Notes under the pieces: model-generated
The model's input: only the letters and a program-made list of their open reading frames with translations
What the model was told of the DNA's origin: nothing
Databases searched by the model: none
Assembly (NCBI GenBank): GCA_964455395.1
Contig: CAYVWB010000001.1
Location: 1-64,000 of the forward strand
DNA length: 64,000 nt
Source of the DNA: CAYVWB01 sp964455395
GTDB taxonomy: Bacteria; Desulfobacterota; Desulfovibrionia; Desulfovibrionales; Desulfovibrionaceae
Direction: 5' to 3'
Shown here: positions 17,816 to 25,447 of the stretch, in pieces
Position numbering within the stretch: position 1 is the stretch's first letter
How the letters are laid out: each line of letters opens with the position of its first letter
Made by a program: the position numbers and the translations under genes

Positions 17816-20179
17816 CTATTGCGCCGGTTGCACAGTGTATTGCCCGGGTTCCAGCGCAGCCACGGTGGTCTCTTCGCAACCCGGCGCCGCGATGACCGCG
17901 CGGGGCGCTTCGCCGCGCCAGCGCGCTTGGACCTGCAGGGTCGCGCCGCCGCCAGCCTTGGGCGTGAAGGAGAGCGTGCACGGGCCCCAAGGGGTGGGGG
18001 TGGGCCCGAACCGCAAGGGACTTGCGTCTTCGCCTTCCCAGTCCGGGGCGGTCCACTCGGGCAACAGGCCGGCGCCGAGCACCAAGTGGTCCGCTTCCTC
18101 GCGGATGAAGAGGCTGCGGATCATCATGATCCATTCAGCAGCGGCCCAGCCGTGCTGGCCATCGCCCATGCAGCCCCCGCCGGAGAAGGGGTGCACGGCT
18201 TCGGGCCAATGCCCCGTGGGCGAGGCGTGGCCGGCCACTGCGCGCACGATGTCCGCGAAGCGGGGGTCGCCCATGCGCAAGAGGGTCTGCGCGATGTCCA
18301 GCGTCAGGTAGATGTTCACGCCGGAGTGGACCATGTCCTGGAAGAAGCCGCCTGCGAAGAAGCAGTTCGCCAGGATGAATTCCAGGGTGGACTGGATGCG
18401 CGGGTCGTCCGGCGCGGTGAGGTGTAGGGGGTAATCCGCCACCATGGAGCCGATGGCGCCGGCGTCCAGCCGACGGTAGGGGGACGCGGGGATGCCGCCC
18501 CTGGCGCGACGTTGCGGGATGCGCGTGATCACTTCGTCGATGTCTGCGAGGAAGGCCTCCGCTGTCTGCTCGAAGGTTGCGGCTTGTTCGCTCATGCCGG
18601 CGGCGCGGACGATGCCGGCGGCGCTCTTGAAGCCGGCCACGCCCCAGTAGTCGTCCCAGAAGTAGAAGTCGTTGGGGCCAAGATGTTCCGCGCTGAAGCC
18701 AGCAGGCAGCAAGCCGCCGTGCAGGCCATCGTTCCTGGGCGTGCGTTTCTGGGTGATCCACTCCGCGCCGCGCATGGCGGCTTTCACCCAAGCCTTGTCC
18801 GGCTTTTCTCCCGTCAGCTTGAGCAACCATTCATACGCCCAGAGCACCTGCCCGTTGGAGTCCCATTCCCCTTCCTGGGAGCGGAAGTAGCCGTCGCGTT
18901 TTTGCCGGCTGGGGAAGGTCTGCAGGTGGCGGCGGCTGCGGTCCAGGTGGCCGATGGCCATGAGCGCGCGCAGCATGAAGGCTGCGTCCCGGAACCAGAA
19001 GCGGCGGTAGGTGAAGGGGCCGGGGTAGAGCTCGTTGGCGGAGAGCATGAGCAGGGTGCGCACGGCGCTGTCGTAGAGGAAACGCATGCGCGCGTCCGGT
19101 ATTTCCAGCTGAGCCGTCTCTGCCAGGGCGGTCTCCCAGGGGGTGGCGCCGGGGTGTTCGCGGGGGCCGTCCAAGCCGTGCGCACGCTCTGGCGCGCTGC
19201 GTTTGACGAAGCGGGGGAATTCGCGGCGCAGGTCCTCGGTCATGGGCGTGCGCACTGTCACTTTGCGGGAGTCTCCGGCGTCCACGGCGTAATAGGCGGC
19301 GCCGGTGGCCATGCCCACTTTGCACCGCACGCCGTCCGGGGAGCCGTGCTCCTCCTGCAGAAAGAGGACGTCGCCTTCATGGAACGCCGAGAACAGCCGG
19401 CGCTCGGGCGATTTGTTGAGGATGACCCGGTCCTCCCCGTTCACGAGGAAGGACGGTGGTGACGTCTCGTAGTCGATCTCCTCCACGAACTGCACCCCTT
19501 CCATATTATAGGGACGCACGGAGACGACAAGGTAGACGCCTTGTTCCGTCTCGGGAACCTGCGCTTCCACATGGACGAGACACGCCGGGCCGCCGTCTTC
19601 CTCCACCAGCTGCACGGAGGAGGTGAGCGAGAAGCCGTCCTTTTCCGCCACGGTCTTCACGGCCAAGCCCGAAGGCGTCGCCGAGAAGTCGAGGCTCTGG
19701 CGCACGTGTTCGCCCGTGTGCTCTCCGTTGATCTTGGAGGGCAGCAGCCGCGGTCCGGATTCGTCCACCAGCCAGAAGTCCAGACTCCAGCCGTCGAAAA
19801 GGGGCGTCACCAAGCCGCGGGGATCCACCAGGGGGTAGCACGGGATTTCCGGGGACCCTGGCGAGGACCAGTCCCGATGGGTGATGTTCACGTGGGTGGC
19901 GCTGACCGCGCGGGGCACGAAGGAGGGGTCCGCGGGGTTGAACTGACGCTCCACCCAATAGGGCCACGCCCAGTCCAGGTTGAATTGGATGGCGCGTGTG
20001 TTGATGAGGCCGCGGGCCTGGAAAAGAATGTTGGAGCGCAGAAGCTCGATGGGCTCCTTGACTTCCGAGGGCTGGGAGAAACTGCGCACCCGGGCGAGGA
20101 CGGTGGCGGGGTCCACGAGGCCGAGATGGCGAGCGGCGCGACTGATGAAGAACTGCCAGGGGATCCAACGTGTGAGCAT
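17816..20179 (-). CDS. Six-hairpin glycoside hydrolase (glucoamylase/debranching-like)
   Basis: 787 residues. An N-terminal beta-rich domain of about 350 residues (FNLDWAWPYWVERQF, SLDFWLVDE) precedes an (alpha/alpha)6 barrel. Markers of the barrel are RRFWFRDAAFMLRALMAIG, GEWDSNGQVLWAYEWLL and GCMGDGQHGWAAAEWIMM, which resemble the catalytic regions of GH15, GH63 and amylo-glucosidase families. It has no signal peptide, so an intracellular substrate such as a stored glucan or a glycosylated solute is likely. The start used is the ATG at 20179; an in-frame start at 20275 would add 32 low-quality residues. It is the first gene of the pair with the glycosyltransferase. Confidence 0.78.
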   Translation of the reverse strand: MLTRWIPWQFFISRAARHLGLVDPATVLARVRSFSQPSEVKEPIELLRSNILFQARGLINTRAIQFNLDWAWPYWVERQFNPADPSFVPRAVSATHVNITHRDWSSPGSPEIPCYPLVDPRGLVTPLFDGWSLDFWLVDESGPRLLPSKINGEHTGEHVRQSLDFSATPSGLAVKTVAEKDGFSLTSSVQLVEEDGGPACLVHVEAQVPETEQGVYLVVSVRPYNMEGVQFVEEIDYETSPPSFLVNGEDRVILNKSPERRLFSAFHEGDVLFLQEEHGSPDGVRCKVGMATGAAYYAVDAGDSRKVTVRTPMTEDLRREFPRFVKRSAPERAHGLDGPREHPGATPWETALAETAQLEIPDARMRFLYDSAVRTLLMLSANELYPGPFTYRRFWFRDAAFMLRALMAIGHLDRSRRHLQTFPSRQKRDGYFRSQEGEWDSNGQVLWAYEWLLKLTGEKPDKAWVKAAMRGAEWITQKRTPRNDGLHGGLLPAGFSAEHLGPNDFYFWDDYWGVAGFKSAAGIVRAAGMSEQAATFEQTAEAFLADIDEVITRIPQRRARGGIPASPYRRLDAGAIGSMVADYPLHLTAPDDPRIQSTLEFILANCFFAGGFFQDMVHSGVNIYLTLDIAQTLLRMGDPRFADIVRAVAGHASPTGHWPEAVHPFSGGGCMGDGQHGWAAAEWIMMIRSLFIREEADHLVLGAGLLPEWTAPDWEGEDASPLRFGPTPTPWGPCTLSFTPKAGGGATLQVQARWRGEAPRAVIAAPGCEETTVAALEPGQYTVQPAQ

Positions 20180-20452
20180 GGTGGTTCTGGGAGGCCGAAA
20201 AGCCTGGTTTGCCGACACGCCAGCAAGCCGACGCGTCGCGTTGGGGATGGAGCGCAGCGCGCCGGGGACTCCCACTGGAGCCCGGGGCGCACATGACGAC
20301 GCTGTGGGACGAGGCTGAACGCCGGGAGCGCGCCTGTCGGGACAGCGTCATACAACAAGTATAGCAGAGCCGGAAAACGAGGGGAAGGCTTTGCGCCGGG
20401 TATGTCAGGAGGATGACGGGAGCAGGGGCGTCACGGTGGGTTGTAGTCTTCC

Positions 20453-20471
20453 GTCTTACACAGTGTAAGAC
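20453..20471. promoter_or_regulatory. 19-bp perfect inverted repeat, candidate operator
   Basis: GTCTTACAC and GTGTAAGAC are perfect inverted copies around a single A. A second, outer GTCTT (20446-20450) and AAGAC (20473-20477) extend the dyad. It lies between the divergent glycosidase and hypothetical genes, about 110 bases before the start at 20582, and is a strong candidate for a regulator binding site. Confidence 0.6.
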
Positions 20472-20581
20472 AAAGACGTACGAAACATTTCCCGATTGTC
20501 TTATATTTCCGCGTGTTCAACCTGGATATACGGGATATGCTGAAAAAATCTTGTCACCCCACTCCTCTGGAGGTTCAGTTC

Positions 20582-21091
20582 ATGGCTCGCATATCCATCC
20601 CCCGCAACGGCAAGTCCCCCATGGAATTCGATGGCGAACGTCTGGCGTTCATCGCGCCTGAATCCGGGTTGCCCCTGGGGGCGCTCGAATGGCGGCTCAC
20701 ACTGTACCGCGTCCATGCCGGGGGATACGTCTTCGCCTCCCAGCTGGAGTTGGCAGCGCCTGCGCGCATGACCCTTTCCAGCGCCATGGATTTCAACTCC
20801 GCGCATGAGCTGGTGGCGTATTTGCACAACGGCGACCACCACTGTGTGGAGCCGCCCATGACGCTCATCGCCGAAGCCGCCAAGGTGGACGCCGGGTTGC
20901 GCAGCCGGCTGAAGCCCGCGTGCCTGGCGGATGGCCGCCCCGCAGTCCGGCCCGACTACGAGTACATCAACCACCCCGGCGGCAACGCTGCAGATGTCTA
21001 CATTCCGGTGGAGCCCGCCGCCAACGCTGCAACGAGGGCTTCGGCGGACGACGACAGTCTTGATGCGGACGTCGAACTCGCTTTCGCCTGA
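20582..21091 (+). CDS. Hypothetical protein, 169 residues
   Basis: The ATG at 20582 has GGAGG eight bases upstream; an earlier in-frame ATG at 20513 lacks one. The first half looks like a compact beta-rich domain with ERLAFIAPESG, WRLTLYRVHAGGYVFASQLE and FNSAHELVAYLHN. The second half is less structured and ends in an acidic, Ala-rich tail. There is no signal peptide, membrane helix or recognised family. It is divergent from the glycosidase, with a 19-bp palindrome between them. Confidence 0.72.
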   Translation: MARISIPRNGKSPMEFDGERLAFIAPESGLPLGALEWRLTLYRVHAGGYVFASQLELAAPARMTLSSAMDFNSAHELVAYLHNGDHHCVEPPMTLIAEAAKVDAGLRSRLKPACLADGRPAVRPDYEYINHPGGNAADVYIPVEPAANAATRASADDDSLDADVELAFA

Positions 21092-21430
21092 CCCTTCTTT
21101 CCTCCTCTGCGTCCGATCCCGCCGTGGCGTCCCATGATGCGGCGTCACGGCGGGGCCGGTCGTCACCGCTCCACCGGTCGTTCATGCGCCCGGGGGCGAG
21201 CCGCCGCTTTCCCTGCCGCCCATGCTCTGCGCTCGCAGCATGACCTGCGCTCGCAGGGGGTTGAGCTTGCCGCCGCATACAGGTACAGCATCCCTTCGCG
21301 GCGCATGTTTTCACAAAGAATCATCCCGACGCACGACCCCGCCGGTCTCGCGTCGCGTATTTCGCGCACGCGCCGCGCTCCGCCCCCCCCGTCGACAGTG
21401 ACGCCGACGCAACCAAGGAGCCATCGCCGC
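21092..21430. other. Intergenic region with a strong hairpin
   Basis: No gene is supported here. A perfect nine-base inverted repeat (CCCGCCGTG and CACGGCGGG, 21118-21154) follows the hypothetical gene by about 26 bases and may end its transcript, although no U tract follows. A 12-base direct repeat CTGCGCTCGCAG occurs at 21227-21238 and 21245-21256, spaced by 18. Confidence 0.45.
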
Positions 21431-23263
21431 ATGACCCCAAACGACGCGACCCGCACGGACCGCGCCTCCGCCGTGACGGCGTGGAGCTGTCTCGCCGTGG
21501 CTCTGGCGTTCTACTTTTTCGCCGCCATCAACCTGGATCTCTGGAATTCCCGGCTGATGGATTACGACCCGGAGCCGGACGCCGTGGAGTATCTGGCGAC
21601 GACCATGGCGCTGAAGGAGGAGGCCCGCCACGGCATCCGCATCGGCAACGAGGAGCTGCCCTCGCGCTACCCCTTCGGCTACCCGGCGCTTATCCTGGCG
21701 TTCTCGCATCTGTCCGCGGAACCGGAGGTGGCTTGGCCGTTTCGGGTGAACCAGCTTCTCGGCGCGCTCACGCTGCTGGGCGTTTTCGGGTACTTCGCCG
21801 CGCAACGACGATGGGTCGCGGCGGGGGTGGCTGTCCTCCTCATGGCGACAAGCCCAGCGTTCGTCACCTACACCCGCGCGGCTCTCAGCGAGATATCCTC
21901 CACGGCGTTCATCCTGCTCGCGTTCGGGTTGGCGGCGTGGGGCGTGCGCACACGCAACGCGGCGGCGTTCGTGGCCGCCTCCCTGGCGCTGGGGCTGGTG
22001 ACGAACTTCCGGCTGCAGTTCGTGCTCTACGGGTTGCTGGTGTGGATACCGCTCTATTTGTGGTTGACGCGAGCAATGCCGCGGAGCAAGGCGCTCACGG
22101 CGTTCTTCGTCGGCGGAGTGGTCTTTCTGGCGGGGGCTGCGCCCATGCTCATCTTCAACACGTTGGAATTTGGCAGCCCCATGGCCACGGGCTACCATTA
22201 TTGGGTGACCTTCCCGAACTTCGCCTACTGGTTCCGGCCGGAGATGATTCCCCAGCAGATCGGCGACTTTCTGGCAACCTTCCTGCTCCAGCGAGACAAC
22301 TTCGACGTGCCCAACCTCGTGGGACCCGGCGTGGAGTTCACCCCGGCGTTTCTGCCCTTGGCGCTGGCGGCCTTCGTCTTCGGCTTGTGGGACAAAGGCT
22401 TGCGGCCTCTGGTCATCGCAGCGGCGTTCTTCCTGGGGTGGATGTTGACATACAACATCGTCAGCCACCGGTTCTACTTCAGCCTGCTGATGCTCGCCAT
22501 CCCACTCATCGCCGTGATGACGGAGCGGCTCTGGCGGCTGCGAGGTCGTCTGGCCGGCGTGGGTCGAGCCACGATCCCCGTGGTGGGGACGCTGCTGCTG
22601 CTCACGGTGCTGGGCGTTCCTTCCCAGGCCGGCTATCCGCAGGAACGCATCGTCTCGCAGACCCTGGCCTTGCTCGATGACTACTACTGGGAGGGCAATC
22701 CGCGGAAAATCAAGATCGCCAAGGTCTTCGAGAACCGCTTCAACACCCGCCGCGAGACGCCCACCCTGGTGGTCTCCACGGTGAACGCGGCGCTGGTCAA
22801 CGCCCTGGCGGCGCGCAACGTCCACGCCATCCCCGCCGACCCGGAACACCAGTTCCGCCATGGCCCCTACTTCACCTTCGGGCAACCGGAGATCGACAAC
22901 GCCATCCACCTCTACGCTACCCACGGCTTCCCCGTCTTCTTCCTCGCGCGCACTCTGGAGGAAGCGCGAAAAGGCGCCTACCTGCCTGCGGGATTCCATT
23001 GGGAGCAGGTCTACTACGACCCGAACGTCGGCGTGCTCTACGCAGCCAAACCCGACGCGCAGACGCCCGCCCCGGCGACGCCTGCAGGGGAGACGGCTGA
23101 CACGGCGACGCCTGCAGGGGAGACGGCTGACGGGGAGACGACACAGGATCCTGCGTCCGCGCACGCCGAGACCTCCGGAACTGGCGAGACCTCCGGAACT
23201 GGCGAGACCTCCGGAACTGGCGATGCCGGAGGCGACAGCTCCCGGGGGGGCGCGACTCCCTAG
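21431..23263 (+). CDS. ArnT/GT39-like membrane glycosyltransferase
   Basis: 610 residues, polytopic inner-membrane protein with about ten helices. After the first helix (about 18-35) comes an acidic periplasmic loop DYDPEPDAVEY, the position where polyprenyl-phosphate-sugar transferases of the GT39/ArnT fold carry their catalytic acidic residues. A SRYPFGYPALIL segment follows. The last 150 residues are soluble and would be periplasmic. The tail of about 50 residues is low complexity: two copies of TPAGETAD and three of ETSGTG, encoded by 30-bp and 18-bp tandem DNA repeats. The donor and acceptor are unknown. The start ATG follows AAGGAG by ten bases. Confidence 0.8.
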   Translation: MTPNDATRTDRASAVTAWSCLAVALAFYFFAAINLDLWNSRLMDYDPEPDAVEYLATTMALKEEARHGIRIGNEELPSRYPFGYPALILAFSHLSAEPEVAWPFRVNQLLGALTLLGVFGYFAAQRRWVAAGVAVLLMATSPAFVTYTRAALSEISSTAFILLAFGLAAWGVRTRNAAAFVAASLALGLVTNFRLQFVLYGLLVWIPLYLWLTRAMPRSKALTAFFVGGVVFLAGAAPMLIFNTLEFGSPMATGYHYWVTFPNFAYWFRPEMIPQQIGDFLATFLLQRDNFDVPNLVGPGVEFTPAFLPLALAAFVFGLWDKGLRPLVIAAAFFLGWMLTYNIVSHRFYFSLLMLAIPLIAVMTERLWRLRGRLAGVGRATIPVVGTLLLLTVLGVPSQAGYPQERIVSQTLALLDDYYWEGNPRKIKIAKVFENRFNTRRETPTLVVSTVNAALVNALAARNVHAIPADPEHQFRHGPYFTFGQPEIDNAIHLYATHGFPVFFLARTLEEARKGAYLPAGFHWEQVYYDPNVGVLYAAKPDAQTPAPATPAGETADTATPAGETADGETTQDPASAHAETSGTGETSGTGETSGTGDAGGDSSRGGATP

Positions 23264-23390
23264 CCGGGGACTCCCTTGGCAGGGTGGATGCTTGGCCACA
23301 TCGGGGCGCGCGTCCTGAGTTCCCTGCGTTCGGCGCCAGCGCCATTCGCCCGGGCCGTCACGTCATGCTCGTTCAGGCCGCCGAAGGTCG

Positions 23391-23462
23391 CCCGGTTCGT
23401 CCCGGTTCACCCGGTTCACCCGGTTCGCTCGGTTCGCTCGGTTCACTTGGTTCGCCGGTTCG
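23391..23462. repeat. Nine-base tandem repeat (CGGTTCRCY)
   Basis: About eight consecutive copies of a nine-base unit close to CGGTTCACC or CGGTTCGCT fill this stretch between two convergent genes. A second array, two copies of an 18-base unit CCCCGGGTGYGTTGGCTC, lies at 23505-23540. No coding frame through them is supported by a ribosome binding site or conserved sequence. They may serve as transcript-end structure or simply be replication-slippage products. Confidence 0.7.
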
Positions 23463-23555
23463 TCCTGGTCGTCCCGCCGCACCGGGCCCCCAGCGGCCTT
23501 GGAACCCCGGGTGCGTTGGCTCCCCCGGGTGTGTTGGCTCCCTCGGGTGAACCAG

Positions 23556-23801
23556 TCAGCCCAGTTTAAAAGCCGTGGCTTTGGCTTGCTGGAGCGCGTC
23601 GCGCAGCCTGGCTGGTCCGGCGGGGTCGCCGGCTGGGTGGAGCTCTCCCGTGGCGAGACGCACCACCGGTTCGGCCGTTTCCAGATCGGGAAGGATGCGT
23701 AATCCGTAGGGCAGGGGGACGTCCTCGTGCTCCTTGAGATAGACGTCGCCGTCCCAACGGCCATCCGGGGCGAGGATTTCGATGCGTCGTTTCAGCTCCA
23801 T
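23556..23801 (-). CDS. Small hypothetical protein, 81 residues
   Basis: The ATG at 23801 has AGGAG five bases upstream. The protein reads as a small beta-rich domain (RRIEILAPDGRWDGDVYL, then GLRILPDL and PVVRLATGELHP) followed by a short C-terminal helix (ARLRDALQQAKATAF). No family was recognised. It stands alone between the GT39-like gene, which converges on it, and the sigma-54 regulator gene on the same strand about 200 bases downstream. Confidence 0.65.
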   Translation of the reverse strand: MELKRRIEILAPDGRWDGDVYLKEHEDVPLPYGLRILPDLETAEPVVRLATGELHPAGDPAGPARLRDALQQAKATAFKLG

Positions 23802-24007
23802 GGAGACTCCTGGCAGGCTTGGCGGAGGGAAGGTGGAATCCTACCGCGCCTCTGCCTTGGGAGCAAGCCGACCGGGCGCGCCGGGGTGGAGGCGTCGTCC
23901 AAAAGGGAGGGAGTGGAAGGCGTGCGGCGCGCCAGATCATGAGAGCGTGGCGTCCCGCATGTCCGCCTGCGCGCGCCGGAGCGTGGGCGCAGCGGTGGAG
24001 CCAGGGG

Positions 24008-25447
24008 CTAGTCCGTCAGATCCAATCCCTTGATCGTCTTGTAGAACTGCGCCTTGGAGAGGCCGGCGATGGCCATGGCCTGCGCTTTGTCCCATCCGGT
24101 GTAAATAAGCAGGTTGCGGAAATACTCCTGTTCCGCGCGACGCAAGGCGAGCTGCTTGTAGCGTTTCCAGTCGATGAGTTCGGGAGGATGGAGCGCCACG
24201 GGCGCAGCGTCCTGGGCGGGTGAGGCCGCTGCGGCTTCGGGAGTGTCTGCAGGCGTGGCGGCTTCCCCGGAGGGCGTTTCCACGGCGTGCAGCCGCACCC
24301 GTGTGGGCAGGTGGATGGGGAACAGAACGTCGCTTTCGATGGCGAGGGCCATGGCCGCGCCCACCACATTGCGCAGTTCTCGCACGTTGCCGGGCCAGTC
24401 GTAGGCCTGCAGCGTTTCAAGGAAATCTTGGCTGGCTTGCTTGGGTCGCAAGGTGTCGCCCAGTTCGCTCAGGAAGTGCGTGATAAGTGGGGGGATGTCC
24501 TGGAGGCGTTCGCGCAGGGGGGGGATGGTGACCTGCATGGCCTGCAGTCTGTAGAGCAGGTCTTCCCGGAAGCCGCCTTCCTCCACGCGGGCCGAGAGGT
24601 CGCGGTTGGTGGCGGAGATGATGCGGAAGTCCACGGGCTGCTCGTGCGAGGCGCCCAGTGGCCGGCAGCGTTTTTCCTGCAGCACGCGCAACAGCTTCTG
24701 CTGCATGTCCAGCGGCAGTTCGCCTATCTCGTCCAGAAAAAGCGCGCCTTGATGCGCGCGAGCCACCAGTCCCCGGGTGCTGGCTTCCGCGCCGGTGAAA
24801 GCGCCTTTGGCGTGGCCGAAGAGTTCGCTCTCCATGAGCGCTTCGGGCATGGAGGCGCAGTCCACCACCACGAAGGGGCCGGCGCTGCGGCTGCTGTTGG
24901 CGTGGATGGCGCGGGCCATCAGCTCCTTGCCGCACCCTGTTTCGCCGTAGACGTGTACGGGCAGCTCGGAGGCTGCGGCTTTGGCGGCGTCTTCCAGGCA
25001 GTGGAGCAGCGGCGGGCTTTCCCCCACGATGCCGGCGCGTTTGAACTGCAGCAGCAGGCTTTGGGAGGTGGCCATGCGTTTGTTGCTGCGGTACTCCAGG
25101 GCGCGCTTCAGGGAAAGACGGATCTTCTCCAGGGAGGCGACCTTGCTGATGTAGTCCCAGGCGCGGTGCTCCAAGGCGAGCTTGGCTGCGGCGTCGGCGC
25201 TTTTCCCCGTGATGATGATGACTTCCGGGTTGGAGCGCGCGGCGCGTATTTCCGCGATGTGGTCCAGGCCGGAGCCGTCGGGCAAGACGGCGTCCAGCAG
25301 AACGATGTCGTAGTCGCCGTGGCGCGCCAGCTCCAGCCCCTGGGCCAGCGTGTAGGCGGCTCGGGCTTCGTGGCCGAGATCCTGGACGAAGTCTTCCATG
25401 GTCTGCGCCCAGAGCGTTTCGTCGTCGATGATGAGGAACTTGCTCAT
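24008..25447 (-). CDS. Sigma-54-dependent response regulator
   Basis: 479 residues: receiver domain with acceptor D52 (VLLDAVLPDG), AAA+ domain with Walker A GETGCGKE and an intact GAFTGA loop, a Pro/Ala-rich linker at about 390-425, and a C-terminal Fis-like helix-turn-helix (DKAQAMAIAGLSKAQFYKTI). It overlaps the upstream kinase gene by four bases, so they are co-translated. The likely target is the sigma-54 promoter at 29441-29456 on the other side of the kinase gene. Confidence 0.92.
   Translation of the reverse strand: MSKFLIIDDETLWAQTMEDFVQDLGHEARAAYTLAQGLELARHGDYDIVLLDAVLPDGSGLDHIAEIRAARSNPEVIIITGKSADAAAKLALEHRAWDYISKVASLEKIRLSLKRALEYRSNKRMATSQSLLLQFKRAGIVGESPPLLHCLEDAAKAAASELPVHVYGETGCGKELMARAIHANSSRSAGPFVVVDCASMPEALMESELFGHAKGAFTGAEASTRGLVARAHQGALFLDEIGELPLDMQQKLLRVLQEKRCRPLGASHEQPVDFRIISATNRDLSARVEEGGFREDLLYRLQAMQVTIPPLRERLQDIPPLITHFLSELGDTLRPKQASQDFLETLQAYDWPGNVRELRNVVGAAMALAIESDVLFPIHLPTRVRLHAVETPSGEAATPADTPEAAAASPAQDAAPVALHPPELIDWKRYKQLALRRAEQEYFRNLLIYTGWDKAQAMAIAGLSKAQFYKTIKGLDLTD

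Noticed and set aside
23391..23540. A CRISPR array
   Set aside because: The units are 9 or 18 bases and directly adjacent, with no unique spacers and no cas genes nearby.
23284..23550. A possible collagen-like protein of 88 residues on the plus strand
   Set aside because: The Gly-Ser-Pro pattern is produced by the nine-base DNA repeat. There is no ribosome binding site, and the frame ends between convergent genes.
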